Shown here in pieces: positions 48,781 to 57,699 of a DNA stretch of 64,000 nt. Both the position numbers and the translations under genes were made by a program. Below the pieces are notes generated by a model. The model worked only from the letters and a program-made list of their open reading frames with translations. It was not told the DNA's origin and made no database searches. This DNA is from Clostridioides difficile (GTDB lineage: Bacteria > Bacillota > Clostridia > Peptostreptococcales > Peptostreptococcaceae), in NCBI RefSeq assembly GCF_900243075.1, contig NZ_OEZH01000120.1, forward strand, positions 18,926 to 82,925. Direction: 5' to 3'. Each line of letters begins with the position of its first letter. Positions within the stretch are counted from its first letter, which is position 1.

Positions 48781-50556
48781 CTATGAAATTATATTGTATT
48801 TTTCAATTTTTCTATATAATGTGGCTCTTGATATTCCAAGTGCCTTTGCTGTTAATTCTTTATCTTTTTTATAATCTTTATATTTATTTAAAGCTTTTAT
48901 TATCTCAATCTTTTCAAGTTCATCAAGTGGAACTATCCTATCACTTTTAACTTCTAATTCTTCTACAGATGTATTTTTAATTTTTTGAGGAATTACATTC
49001 ATTGTAATTATCGGAGATGAAGACATATTCACACTATATTCAATAATATTCTGTAATTCTCTTATATTACCTGGCCACTTATATTCAATCATAGAATCGA
49101 CAACCCTACTATCTATATCAATAACATTTTTATCTAGCTTTTTTGAATACTCTTTAACCATATGCTTGATTATAAGTGGTATATCTTCTTTTCTTTCTCT
49201 TAGACTTGGTAGTTTTATGGGTATAACATTTAATCTATAATATAAATCTTCTCTAAAAGTACCATTTTGAACCATTTTTTCTAAATCTTTATTTGTGGCA
49301 GCGATAATTCTTACATCTATCAAAACATTTGATTTACTTCCAATCTTGTTAAGCTCTTTTTCTTGTAATACTCTCAATAACTTTGACTGTAAATGCAAAC
49401 TCATATCTCCTATTTCATCTAAAAAGATACTTCCTTTATGAGCTACTTCAAACATTCCAAGCTTTCCACCTTTTTTAGCCCCAGTAAAAGCACCCTCTTC
49501 ATATCCAAATAATTCACTCTCTAATAAATTATCTGGTATGGCTGCACAGTTTACAGCTATAAAAGGATTATCTACCCTATTACTATGGTTGTGTATGGCT
49601 CTTGCAAAGAGTTCTTTACCTGTTCCACTTTCTCCAGTAATAAGTACTGTCGAAGTTGATTTAGAAGCTATTAAGGCTTCTTTTTTAGAATTTCTTATAG
49701 CCACACTTTCTCCAATTATATTTTCCAATTTTATCTTATAATCCTTATTTATCTTATTGTAGTTTTTTATAGCATCTCTTTTATCTATAAAGTCAATAAC
49801 ATATCCTTTTAACTCATTTTTTAATACTATTTTATTGATGTTATATATTCCCTTTGAATCATATCCATACCTCTTATAAAAAAAACTACATGATTTGTCC
49901 TTTTTAAAGTTATTTATAGAAGGCTTCTTTATAAAATCTAATTCAACAAATATGTTTTTGCCAGTTATATTATCTTTTATATTAAAAAGCTCTTTAAACT
50001 TTGAATTATATTTATCAACCTTGCCATCTACATCAATAGACACAACAGCCTTATCCATATTGTTTAATAGTGTCTCTAATTTTTTCTTTTCTAATTCTAG
50101 TTCATACGTTTTAATTTGAGCTTTTAATTTATTAGATATTAAATCTGCCATCTTACCTAAAAAGTTTATAAGACCATTTTTATTATTTTCTATAATCTGT
50201 GCTTGCTCTTTTGTAAAGGCTATAAGACCTATAACACCATGAGAATCACCATCACATATAATAGGACAACACACCTCTGCAAACTCTACACAAGCCCCAT
50301 TCTTATAACATTCTCTACATATATCACTACTCTTTGGGTCATCAATTAGTATTGTAATTTGTTCTGTAAGTGATTTTTTAAAAGCTGTATATTTATCTAC
50401 TTTCTCACCTATTTTGTCCACATATATCCCTGTCCCTGCAATCCTAAATAACTCCTTATTTACTATAGTTACATCTATATTGAGTACTGATACTATAGCC
50501 TCAGCTATATTTTGAATATCAGATTTTATATATTCTAAACCTATCATAATCATCAT
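48781..50556 (-). CDS. cdsR: Sigma-54 activator of cysteine catabolism
   Basis: 591 residues. An N-terminal sensor (about 1-140) holds a Cys cluster: C80, C83, C89, C96, C97, C101. A PAS-like domain (about 155-265) follows, then the AAA+ domain with GESGTGKE (308-315), [11 protein letters not shown] for sigma-54 contact, and [10 protein letters not shown] Fis-type helix-turn-helix ends the protein ([23 protein letters not shown]). It lies directly before the sigma-54 promoter of cdsB. Symbol by context and known regulon. Confidence 0.9.
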   Translation of the reverse strand: MMIMIGLEYIKSDIQNIAEAIVSVLNIDVTIVNKELFRIAGTGIYVDKIGEKVDKYTAFKKSLTEQITILIDDPKSSDICRECYKNGACVEFAEVCCPIICDGDSHGVIGLIAFTKEQAQIIENNKNGLINFLGKMADLISNKLKAQIKTYELELEKKKLETLLNNMDKAVVSIDVDGKVDKYNSKFKELFNIKDNITGKNIFVELDFIKKPSINNFKKDKSCSFFYKRYGYDSKGIYNINKIVLKNELKGYVIDFIDKRDAIKNYNKINKDYKIKLENIIGESVAIRNSKKEALIASKSTSTVLITGESGTGKELFARAIHNHSNRVDNPFIAVNCAAIPDNLLESELFGYEEGAFTGAKKGGKLGMFEVAHKGSIFLDEIGDMSLHLQSKLLRVLQEKELNKIGSKSNVLIDVRIIAATNKDLEKMVQNGTFREDLYYRLNVIPIKLPSLRERKEDIPLIIKHMVKEYSKKLDKNVIDIDSRVVDSMIEYKWPGNIRELQNIIEYSVNMSSSPIITMNVIPQKIKNTSVEELEVKSDRIVPLDELEKIEIIKALNKYKDYKKDKELTAKALGISRATLYRKIEKYNIIS

Positions 50557-50690
50557 TCCTTATTTTTCTTTAACATGAGTATTTGTCTTATTTCTTTAAG
50601 AATCAAGTATATTTTATTTAAAGTAAATTGGATTGACATCAGGATTACAAACAGCATAACAATTATTAGTAGCTCATAATTTATTTCCAT
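50553..50690 (-). CDS. Small membrane protein overlapping cdsR
   Basis: A 45-codon ORF starting [20 protein letters not shown], with one hydrophobic segment and a basic tail. It has a strong AAGGAGAT site and its TGA overlaps the cdsR ATG by 4 bases. Such overlap implies coupled translation. It could tether or tune the activator. Not recognised as a family. Confidence 0.6.
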   Translation of the reverse strand: MEINYELLIIVMLFVILMSIQFTLNKIYLILKEIRQILMLKKNKE

Positions 50691-50709
50691 TTAAACATCT
50701 CCTTATAAC

Positions 50710-50736
50710 AAAAGACTAGGCTTAACCTAGTCTTTT
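50710..50736 (-). terminator. Terminator after the methyltransferase gene
   Basis: AAAAGACTAGG pairs perfectly with CCTAGTCTTTT around five bases; A/T runs on both flanks. Confidence 0.8.
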
Positions 50737-50767
50737 ATATTATATCCATATTTATATTTTAACTCAT

Positions 50768-51337
50768 TTATCTTCTTTTTCCCACATAAATATATTTTAA
50801 TTTATTTGACTCTTTAATCATACCATCAAAGTTTAATTTTGAAAATATATTAAATACCTCATGTGGATAGTGAATCTTTGCAACGGAACCACAAAACTTA
50901 TGTTTAAGATAGTTTAACTTAACTTTTAAATTTTTTAAATTTAAATCCTCTAATATAACCTCTCCATTGCCCTTTAATACTCTTTGTATTTCAGATGAAG
51001 CTTTTTCACAATCTGTAATAACATTAAATTGGTCTACTATTATTATCTTGTTGAAATGATTATCATCAAATGGTAGAAACTCTAACTTACCTTTAACTAC
51101 ATTGCAATTTTCATTATACACTAAAGAATAACAGACATCTTCATAGTTACTATTCTCCAGTATAGTTACAGAAGTCCCAAGACCTCTCAATCTCTTGCCT
51201 AGGTTTCCTATATGACCAACAAGCAATATTTTATCACCTACATTATACTCAATTGTATCCAAAAAACATTCTAATTCATCAGATGTATATTTAGCTTTAA
51301 CCGGCTGTCTATTTATCTGATATAATATGCTTTTCAC
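50768..51337 (-). CDS. SAM-dependent methyltransferase-like protein
   Basis: A 189-residue Rossmann protein. The expected motif I is ILLVGHIGNLGKRLRGLG (a glycine loop diverged from GxGxG), then FDDNHFNKIIIVDQFNVI for motif II/III, and RVLKGNGEVILEDLN. The pattern fits class I methyltransferases, with a weak SAM loop. ATG 51337 behind GAAGAGGTG. Substrate unknown. Confidence 0.65.
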   Translation of the reverse strand: MKSILYQINRQPVKAKYTSDELECFLDTIEYNVGDKILLVGHIGNLGKRLRGLGTSVTILENSNYEDVCYSLVYNENCNVVKGKLEFLPFDDNHFNKIIIVDQFNVITDCEKASSEIQRVLKGNGEVILEDLNLKNLKVKLNYLKHKFCGSVAKIHYPHEVFNIFSKLNFDGMIKESNKLKYIYVGKRR

Positions 51338-51520
51338 AATGCTTCACCTCTTCATTTCCTCAATTATAAATTATGTACAGATTACATTATAATAAATGGC
51401 GAGCAACTATTCAAGAGATATTTCATTAGTATTTTTTTAAACAATCTTTATACATTTTAATATGTTATTATATCAAACTTATTAGTATTTTATTCATAAA
51501 AATCAGTCTACTTTTTATGC

Positions 51521-52156
51521 CTATTCATTGTTATTTTCATCCAATTTTTTTATTTTCGATATGGATACTTCATATGCCATTTTTTTAACCACATTATTTT
51601 CATCTATCTTTTTCTCATATTCTCTACTTTGAACCCTACCCCAAAGCTGTATCCTGTCTCCAACCTTTAGATTCTTTGCAAACTTAGCATTTCTTCCCCA
51701 AACTATTGATGGGATATAGTCAGATTTGTTATAAGGTCTGTTTATAGCCACTAATAAATCGGTTATTTCCCTCCCTAAAGGGGTTTTCCTATACACAGGT
51801 TCCTTACATACATATCCATCTAAAAATATACTATTAGGGTCTTTATTTTCCTCATCTATGCTCTTTATTTCTCTGACAAATACTGTAAGCACTAATCTAT
51901 TTTTATTATTTAACGTTTTATTATATGATCTTAATTGACCTACAACATTGACTAAATTTTGTTTATCAAGGTCAATATCTTGGAGAAGTCTTTCTGATAC
52001 AGTCATTGGAAGTATATCAAAAGAATCGCTTAGTCTGTTTATTTTTATTTTCATATTATAAAATTTTTCTCCAAATATCTCATGACTAAATTCTAGCTTA
52101 TTGTCTAACTCCCCTCTTAAGTTTACTACGTTATTCTCATCTTTAACAGCTATCAT
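51521..52156 (-). CDS. Single-stranded DNA-binding (SSB-like) protein with two OB folds
   Basis: A 211-residue protein. The second half (about 105-205) is SSB/PriB-like: IFLDGYVCKEPVYRKTPLGREITDLLVAINRPY, then IVWGRNAKFAKNLKVGDRIQLWGRVQSREY (quoted to locate). The first half has a related but more divergent OB fold. There is no acidic DDDLPF tail, so it is not the main replication SSB. A role in a specialised DNA transaction is inferred. Confidence 0.8.
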   Translation of the reverse strand: MIAVKDENNVVNLRGELDNKLEFSHEIFGEKFYNMKIKINRLSDSFDILPMTVSERLLQDIDLDKQNLVNVVGQLRSYNKTLNNKNRLVLTVFVREIKSIDEENKDPNSIFLDGYVCKEPVYRKTPLGREITDLLVAINRPYNKSDYIPSIVWGRNAKFAKNLKVGDRIQLWGRVQSREYEKKIDENNVVKKMAYEVSISKIKKLDENNNE

Positions 52157-52692
52157 ATTTTATCCCTCCACAATTGTTAATTCTTATATTTCTGGTATCA
52201 GCTTATATAATAAATATATTTGTAAGGGATGTATTTTATTACAAATCTTTGAGTGCTGTTTAAAAGTTTTTATTTAGTTATAAATTTCATTTAATATTTT
52301 ACTTTTATGATTATAAAATTATTATATTTTTATACCACATATACTAATTAAGCTATCTATTTCAGTGTTGGATTAATTACAAAATTCTTATTATATAATT
52401 ATCAAGTCATATATAACTTAAATTTAACCACTATATACAAGCAATTTCAAGAGATTAAATTTATTCAAACAATTCAGATAAGTATTAAGTCACTATAAAC
52501 TTATTTTTCTCAAGCATAAGTTATAATAAACTTATTATAACTTATACTTTTATTAATCTGTATTAATATATGAACATTTATTGAACTTATTGATTATAAA
52601 ATTTAAATATTTAGCTTTAAATTATGCTTTAATCCTTAAAAATACAACAATTTTTACATTAAATCTACTAAATTACTATATATATTGCATAA

Positions 52693-52709
52693 TTGGCATG
52701 TTAATTGCT
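52693..52709 (+). promoter_or_regulatory. Sigma-54 promoter with no gene behind it
   Basis: TTGGCATGTTAATTGCTT on the plus strand is a full TGGCA-N6-TTGCT match with GG-N10-GC spacing. Transcription would start near 52721, pass a hairpin at 52729-52772 and run antisense into the permease gene at the 3' end of the prd operon. No ORF follows on plus. The rest of 52157-52690 is AT-rich DNA without visible features. Confidence 0.55.
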
Positions 52710-52725
52710 TTATATAATTATAATA

Positions 52726-52772
52726 AATAAAAAACTGCCCTAAAATATTAATTCAATATTTTAAAGCAGTTT
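52726..52772 (-). terminator. Terminator of the prd operon
   Basis: On minus, AAACTGCTTTAAAATATT pairs with AATATTTTAGGGCAGTTT, followed by TTTATTTA. On plus it could end a short RNA from the sigma-54 site at 52693. Confidence 0.75.
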
Positions 52773-52823
52773 ATAATCTTTATTATTAGCTGTAATATTT
52801 AATAAACACTAAGTAGTCTTTAA

Positions 52824-53705
52824 CTAAGCAGTCTTTTTGTTTTTATTTGCAGCCATTATCATTGTAACAGAAGTGTAAGCTATAACAACTATTACTAATG
52901 CTTTTAATATATCCATTGGTAAAGTTTTTACTATATATGCAGCTACGAAAACTCCTATTAAACCACAGATAGCTATTATAACTGATGCTTTTTTAGTATA
53001 CGCATCTTCTTTTATGAATTTCATACTTGCAACTGGCATTAATAATGCACAAGAACCCATAACTATTGGAAACGCAACTTTTGCAGACATTCCTAAGAAG
53101 TAAACCATTGCCATACCTGGAGCATATAAACCTATACCAGCTGTCATTAAAGCTCCTAGTATAAAGTTTCCTACTACACCTATTACTAATTTAATACCAG
53201 TAAGTCCTAATTCATTTCCTCCACCTGGTAATAAGTTAACCCAAGGATGACCTAATAACATTAATACTGCTGTTAATGCTAGAGTTACACCCATAACAAG
53301 TTGTATTTTTCTCTCGTCCATCTTAGCTATTATTCCTGCACCTATGTATGAACCAACAGCTGCTGCCACAACCATAGATACTAGAGTAACACCATCAACT
53401 GGTATGATTGATGTAAATATGAATGCTTCTGTAACAACTGGAATAGTATGTGCTACGTTTAATGTACCAGGCATTTTTTTATCTGGTATATTTAATTTTA
53501 AAGCTTTTGACATTGCTATTGTTGGAGCAAATGATCCTATTCCTAATGTATCAAAGAAGTCTGTTATAAATCCTGTTACAGCAACTTTTGGAGTACTTTG
53601 TTCTTCTAGTTTCCCCTCTTTGTTTGCTTTAGCTACGTCTTTACCAAACACAACTGCAAAGATTGCTGCGAATACTACATATAATGCCTTTAAGATTGCT
53701 ACCAT
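52824..53705 (-). CDS. TauE/SafE-family membrane permease
   Basis: A 293-residue protein with about eight TM segments in two repeats. GFITDFFDTLGIGSFAPTIA at about 45-64 and GALMTAGIGLYAPGMAMVYF are the duplicated TauE/SafE motifs. Last gene of the prd cluster, after a hairpin. It probably exports an anion or takes part in proline/5-aminovalerate traffic; this is inferred from the operon. Confidence 0.85.
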   Translation of the reverse strand: MVAILKALYVVFAAIFAVVFGKDVAKANKEGKLEEQSTPKVAVTGFITDFFDTLGIGSFAPTIAMSKALKLNIPDKKMPGTLNVAHTIPVVTEAFIFTSIIPVDGVTLVSMVVAAAVGSYIGAGIIAKMDERKIQLVMGVTLALTAVLMLLGHPWVNLLPGGGNELGLTGIKLVIGVVGNFILGALMTAGIGLYAPGMAMVYFLGMSAKVAFPIVMGSCALLMPVASMKFIKEDAYTKKASVIIAICGLIGVFVAAYIVKTLPMDILKALVIVVIAYTSVTMIMAANKNKKTA

Positions 53706-53764
53706 AATCCATCCTCCTATTTTTTTATTTTTTCATATATTCTGAATCTTATAGCCTAAAAGCT

Positions 53765-53799
53765 ATAGAATAGTAGCCGATAAGTGGCTACTATTCTAT
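53765..53799. terminator. Strong hairpin between prdF and the permease gene
   Basis: A 14-bp perfect stem (ATAGAATAGTAGCC with its complement) and 7-base loop. Only a weak T-run follows on minus, so partial termination or mRNA processing is more likely than a full stop. Confidence 0.6.
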
Positions 53800-53824
53800 T
53801 TTAATTTCCCAATTTATTTATTAC

Positions 53825-54832
53825 TTATTTAAGAATAAATCCATGTTTAAGTGGATCTTCTTCATCTATTACAAAATGATTAAATCCAGTTATATAAGCA
53901 GAACCAGTTATTTTAGGTACTACAGCATTGAAATCTGCAACTTTAGTTTCCTCAACTATTTCACCTTTGAATAAAGTTCCTAATATACTTTCATATACGA
54001 ATTTTTCTCCTACTTTTAATTCACCTTTAGCATGTAAAGTAGCTAATTTAGCACTTGTTCCAGTTCCACATGGAGATCTGTCAACTTGACCTTGACCAAA
54101 TATAACTACGTTTTTGTAAGTAGCTTCTGGATGAGTTGGCTCATCATATATTTCAACTAAGTCTACAGTTTTTATATGAGCTAAAGTTGGATGTTGTATT
54201 TCTATTTTCTCGTTTATTATGTCTCTAAGTTTCATAGCTAGCTCAGTTAATTTACCAGCATTTTGAGGTTCTATTTTTAAACCTAATTGACTTGCATGTA
54301 TTATAGCAAAGAAGCTTCCACCAAATGATATGTCAAATTTAACAGTTCCAACACCTGGTAAGTCAACTTCAACACCTTCTTTATATAAGAAAGCTGGTAC
54401 GTTTAAGAATGATACTTCTTTAGCTTTTCCATCTACAACTGTAACATCTCCTCTTATTATTCCTGCTGGAGCTTCCATAACTACATGAGTTATAGGTTCT
54501 ACTGCTGGAACTACACCTGTCTCTATAGCTGCTGTCATAGCTCCTATTGTACCATGGCCACACATATTAAGGTATCCGCCACCGTCCATGAAGATTATTC
54601 CAAAGTCAGCATCTGGGCAACAAGGTTGAGTCATTACAGAACCAAACATATCATTATGTCCTCTTGGCTCTAACATTATAGCAGTTCTTAAATAATCTAG
54701 ATTTTCTTCTAAATATGCTTTTTTCTCAGGCATAGAATTTCCTTTTATATTAGGTATTCCACCTACAACTATTCTAGTTGCTTCACCTGCTGTATGAGAG
54801 TCTATAGCTTGTATACTTCTGCTAAATTTCAT
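53825..54832 (-). CDS. prdF: Proline racemase
   Basis: A 335-residue cofactor-free racemase. The two catalytic cysteines are in NMCGHGTIGA (about residue 91) and DRSPCGTGTSAK (about 256). HTAGEATRIVVGG is the N-terminal signature. Converts L- to D-proline, the form used by D-proline reductase. ATG 54832 with AAGGGGG upstream. Confidence 0.96.
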   Translation of the reverse strand: MKFSRSIQAIDSHTAGEATRIVVGGIPNIKGNSMPEKKAYLEENLDYLRTAIMLEPRGHNDMFGSVMTQPCCPDADFGIIFMDGGGYLNMCGHGTIGAMTAAIETGVVPAVEPITHVVMEAPAGIIRGDVTVVDGKAKEVSFLNVPAFLYKEGVEVDLPGVGTVKFDISFGGSFFAIIHASQLGLKIEPQNAGKLTELAMKLRDIINEKIEIQHPTLAHIKTVDLVEIYDEPTHPEATYKNVVIFGQGQVDRSPCGTGTSAKLATLHAKGELKVGEKFVYESILGTLFKGEIVEETKVADFNAVVPKITGSAYITGFNHFVIDEEDPLKHGFILK

Positions 54833-54851
54833 ATCAAATTCCCCCTTAGGT

Positions 54852-55259
54852 TTATTTTGCGTCTTTACGCATTTTTAATTTTAGGAAAGCCAATGCTTTT
54901 TTAACATCAACTTCATCCATGTGATTGTCTCCAACTACTTCTGTTTCTATGTAGCCTGTTGTCTTTTTATAATCAATTATGGTAGCTTTATCTAAATATG
55001 GATTGGTAATTACTAGTCCATCTGCTCCCATAATAGTAAGACCTACTGTAGGTATATCTGATTTTACAAACTCTGCTATAGCATTTGTAAAATCAATATG
55101 CTGGTTTCCTGCCATATCTAAAGTTATAATCACTCCATCAGGTCGCAATGATTCAATCCATCTTCCAAGTCTAGTTGCTAAAAATGTTTTCCATTCATTG
55201 TGCTCTGATGTCCCAACTACAACCACTCCTAACAAGTCTATGTCAGAATCATTATCCAT
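54852..55259 (-). CDS. PrdE-like protein, N-terminally shorter paralogue
   Basis: A 135-residue protein homologous to PrdE from its residue about 28 on: DIDLLGVVVVGTSEHNE against DVDLLGVIVVGTPDGNE, and both end KKALAFLKLKMRK. It lacks the GIGPSTKET start that corresponds to the pyruvoyl site of PrdA. Its ATG overlaps the prdE stop by 8 bases, and its own ribosome site is weak, so it depends on translation of prdE. It looks like a tandem duplicate. Confidence 0.82.
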   Translation of the reverse strand: MDNDSDIDLLGVVVVGTSEHNEWKTFLATRLGRWIESLRPDGVIITLDMAGNQHIDFTNAIAEFVKSDIPTVGLTIMGADGLVITNPYLDKATIIDYKKTTGYIETEVVGDNHMDEVDVKKALAFLKLKMRKDAK

Positions 55260-55719
55260 GTTTTCTCATTTTAAGTTTTAAAAATGCTAAAGCTTTTTTA
55301 GCATCTATTTCATTTGTGTTGTTTTCTCCAACAACTTCTGTCTCAATACCTTCTTTTGATTTGTTCATATCAACTATGGTATCCATATATTGATTACTTA
55401 CAACAAACTTAGCTTGAGTACCATTAAATGTCACTCCAACTACAGGTATATCTCTTTTTCCTATTTCTTCAAATGTGTTAGCGTAATCAACATGTGAGTT
55501 TCCCCAACCATCTGATGAAACTATAGCACCATCTACTCTCATGGCTTCTAGCCAAGCGGCCGTTCTTTGTCCCACGAAGATTTTATTTTCATTTCCATCT
55601 GGAGTTCCTACTACTATTACTCCAAGTAAATCTACATCCTTATCACTTTCAACTATGTCTAAAAGTGGGTCTCTAAAGTGATGAAGAGATGTCTCTTTTG
55701 TTGAAGGTCCTATTCCCAT
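55252..55719 (-). CDS. prdE: Proline reductase accessory protein PrdE
   Basis: 155 residues, homologous to the C-terminal (alpha) part of PrdA after Cys421: MGIGPSTKETSLHHFRDPL against CIGPASKEMSRHYWREPL. The start is taken at ATG 55719 behind AGAGAGGTGG; the GTG at 55728 overlaps that site. It has Met-Gly where PrdA has Thr-Cys, so no self-cleavage is needed or possible. Its role beside the reductase is not settled. Confidence 0.9.
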   Translation of the reverse strand: MGIGPSTKETSLHHFRDPLLDIVESDKDVDLLGVIVVGTPDGNENKIFVGQRTAAWLEAMRVDGAIVSSDGWGNSHVDYANTFEEIGKRDIPVVGVTFNGTQAKFVVSNQYMDTIVDMNKSKEGIETEVVGENNTNEIDAKKALAFLKLKMRKHG

Positions 55720-55733
55720 AATATCCACCTCTC

Positions 55734-56492
55734 TTAAGTCATAGCTCTAAGGGCACCATCTCTGTATTCATTAGGAGATATAATCATAGGTACATTTCCC
55801 ATATCTATGATTGATGTTCCTCCTTCAAATCCACTAGGTTCCTTTGAGAATAACTGATTGTCATACATAGCACCTTGACCTGCTATTTGTTTTACTATGA
55901 CAACCTTTTTTGCATTTGGTCGAATTTTGTCAAAATATTCACGAACTTGAGTAGCATTTCTCCCGTCTTCCATTTTCAAAGACGTTCTTATTTCTTGCAT
56001 AAAATCATCACATGCTCTAAAAGCTGCAAGTGGAAGTGTTCTTTCAAAAGGTAAACCTCCCTTTAAAGTTACATCTACATGAATTATATAATCTTCAACT
56101 GATGGAGTTCCACATCTACCAAACACCATTTGTTCTCTCAAAATTCCCTCTGAAGAACCAAATTCATGCATTTGATTTCCATCTTCATCTGCACCAGTTA
56201 ACATTACATATACACCAGTTAAAGTATGTGTAATTCCCTCTCCCAGTCTGCCTAAAACTTTGGTTGATATTGGTATAATGTCCATAATAGTATTAATTTC
56301 CCTGTCATAATCTCCAGGTTTTATAATGTCTACTTTTATGTCTGTTATTAAATCTTCTCTTTCTTTTATTTCATCTATACTTGATAAATTGATTGTAAGT
56401 ACATCTTTCTTTATAGAAGTTTTTGAACCGAAATTAACTTTATTCATATGAAACGGTTTTATAACAAGCCTTCTCATTATTTTTTCTTCCAT
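55734..56492 (-). CDS. prdD: Proline reductase accessory protein PrdD
   Basis: 252 residues, homologous to PrdA residues about 170-420: FGSSEGILREQMVFGR against FGSSEGELNTTMMWGR, and IAGQGAMYDNQLF against IMGQGAMHDNLIL. It ends LRAMT, exactly where PrdA has HALT before the cleaved Cys421. ATG 56492 with AAAGGTGG. PrdD and PrdE thus resemble a pre-cleaved PrdA in two genes. Confidence 0.9.
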   Translation of the reverse strand: MEEKIMRRLVIKPFHMNKVNFGSKTSIKKDVLTINLSSIDEIKEREDLITDIKVDIIKPGDYDREINTIMDIIPISTKVLGRLGEGITHTLTGVYVMLTGADEDGNQMHEFGSSEGILREQMVFGRCGTPSVEDYIIHVDVTLKGGLPFERTLPLAAFRACDDFMQEIRTSLKMEDGRNATQVREYFDKIRPNAKKVVIVKQIAGQGAMYDNQLFSKEPSGFEGGTSIIDMGNVPMIISPNEYRDGALRAMT

Positions 56493-56513
56493 AATATCCA
56501 CCTTTGTTCTTAA

Positions 56514-56545
56514 AACCCTTCTCCTAACTGTGTAGGAGAAGGGTT
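56514..56545. terminator. Intra-operon hairpin between prdB and prdD
   Basis: A 13-bp perfect stem, AACCCTTCTCCTA with TAGGAGAAGGGTT, and a 6-base loop. On minus it is followed by TTTTAAG. It probably lets most transcripts end, or protects the prdAB part from decay, so that the enzyme subunits exceed the accessory proteins. Confidence 0.7.
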
Positions 56546-56571
56546 CTATATTTTCAAATATAAATTACATT

Positions 56572-57297
56572 TTAAACGTGAGCTTTATATTCGTATGGTA
56601 ATGGAACTATCTTACCAGCAGATGGTATTGCAACTAATTGCTCTAATGTATCTCTTAATATATGTGTTTGCATTTCTATGTTATGTGGTTCACCAGCATT
56701 AGCACCCATTGGAACTAATGGAGCAACTGCTCTAGGAGTTCCGTTTTGTCTAACTACTGGAGGAAGAGCTGCTATTATTATTGTAGGTATTCCAGCTTCC
56801 TCTATTGCTCTCTGCACGATCACGGCAGTTCTATGGCAAGTACCTCAGCCAGCTGTCATAACTACACCGTCTACTCCCTCTTCCTTAAGTTTAGCAGCGA
56901 TAGCAGGACCAGTTTCTTCAGTGAAGACATGTTGGTTTCCTCCACCACCCATGAATGCATAGTGCATAGGAGCTACTCCTTTGATAAATCCTTCTGCAGC
57001 TAATTCATGTAATCTATCTATAGGGAACATACAGTTTATATCTTTGTTTACATCTCCATTATCATATCCACCATGTGATACCATCATTTCATCAACTGTA
57101 GCTGTATTAGGTATAGCTCTAAATGTAGTATCTCCTGCTAGATTGAATCTCTTGTCAGATTTTAAATGAACACCAGCTGCTGTAGCTAAAGCTATAGTCA
57201 TATCTTTTAATTCTTTAGTTACAGGAGTCCAAACTGGAGGAGGTGTTATTGGAACGAATATTTCAGATTGAAGTCCTTGTACTGTTGTAAGGCTCAT
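56572..57297 (-). CDS. prdB: D-proline reductase selenoprotein subunit PrdB
   Basis: 241 residues when the in-frame TGA at 56847-56845 is read as selenocysteine (Sec151). The sequence around it is VVMTAG-U-GTCHRTAVIV, so the redox pair is Sec151 and Cys154. Both sides of the TGA are clearly one protein, with conserved flanks and no frame change. Related to glycine reductase GrdB-type selenoproteins. With the PrdA pyruvoyl subunit it reduces D-proline to 5-aminovalerate. ATG 57297 behind GGGAGAGG. Confidence 0.95.
56812..56847 (-). promoter_or_regulatory. Selenocysteine UGA and candidate SECIS stem
   Basis: The UGA (56847-56845) is followed at +17 to +33 by CTGC pairing with GCAG around a 9-base loop. 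A longer stem cannot be proven by eye. Bacterial SECIS elements lie just behind the UGA, so the position fits. Confidence 0.6.
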
Positions 57298-57334
57298 ATA
57301 TTTCCTCTCCCTTCTATTTTCAAACGATTATTTA

Positions 57335-57619
57335 TTATTTTTCTTCTTGCTTTGATTGCATTTCTGCTTGCTTTTCTTTTTCTCTCCTAATATTTTCTAC
57401 ATACTCTTGATTAGGTTCTGGACTTAATACCTCAGGATAGCTTAGCATGAATCCAACTTCTTGACCTATCTTAAGTTCGTAGTCAGTTATAAGCATTCTA
57501 TTAGGTATTTTAAATTGTCCAAGTCTACCTTTTAAGTCTATAGTTACTCCACCACCTTTGATGTCAACTATAATACCTTCATAAAAAGTCTCTGATGAGA
57601 TATATTTTAACCTATCCAT
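57335..57619 (-). CDS. Small conserved protein of the prd operon
   Basis: 94 residues: a beta-rich N-terminal part (FYEGIIVDIKGGGVTIDLKGRLGQFKIPNRMLI, quoted to locate) resembling a small barrel, and a charged helical tail ending EKQAEMQSKQEEK. It lies between prdA and prdB and is regularly found in prd clusters. Function not known; assembly or stability of the complex is possible. Confidence 0.8.
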   Translation of the reverse strand: MDRLKYISSETFYEGIIVDIKGGGVTIDLKGRLGQFKIPNRMLITDYELKIGQEVGFMLSYPEVLSPEPNQEYVENIRREKEKQAEMQSKQEEK

Positions 57620-57699
57620 TATAATTCTACCTCTCTATACTGTTTTAAACTTGGATCTAAATTTATATTATTATCTAAATCTTAGTTGTTATCTAAATT

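Noticed and set aside
56845..56847. Nonsense mutation or two separate genes at prdB
   Set aside because: The TGA is in the conserved Sec position of PrdB and both sides are intact in one frame.
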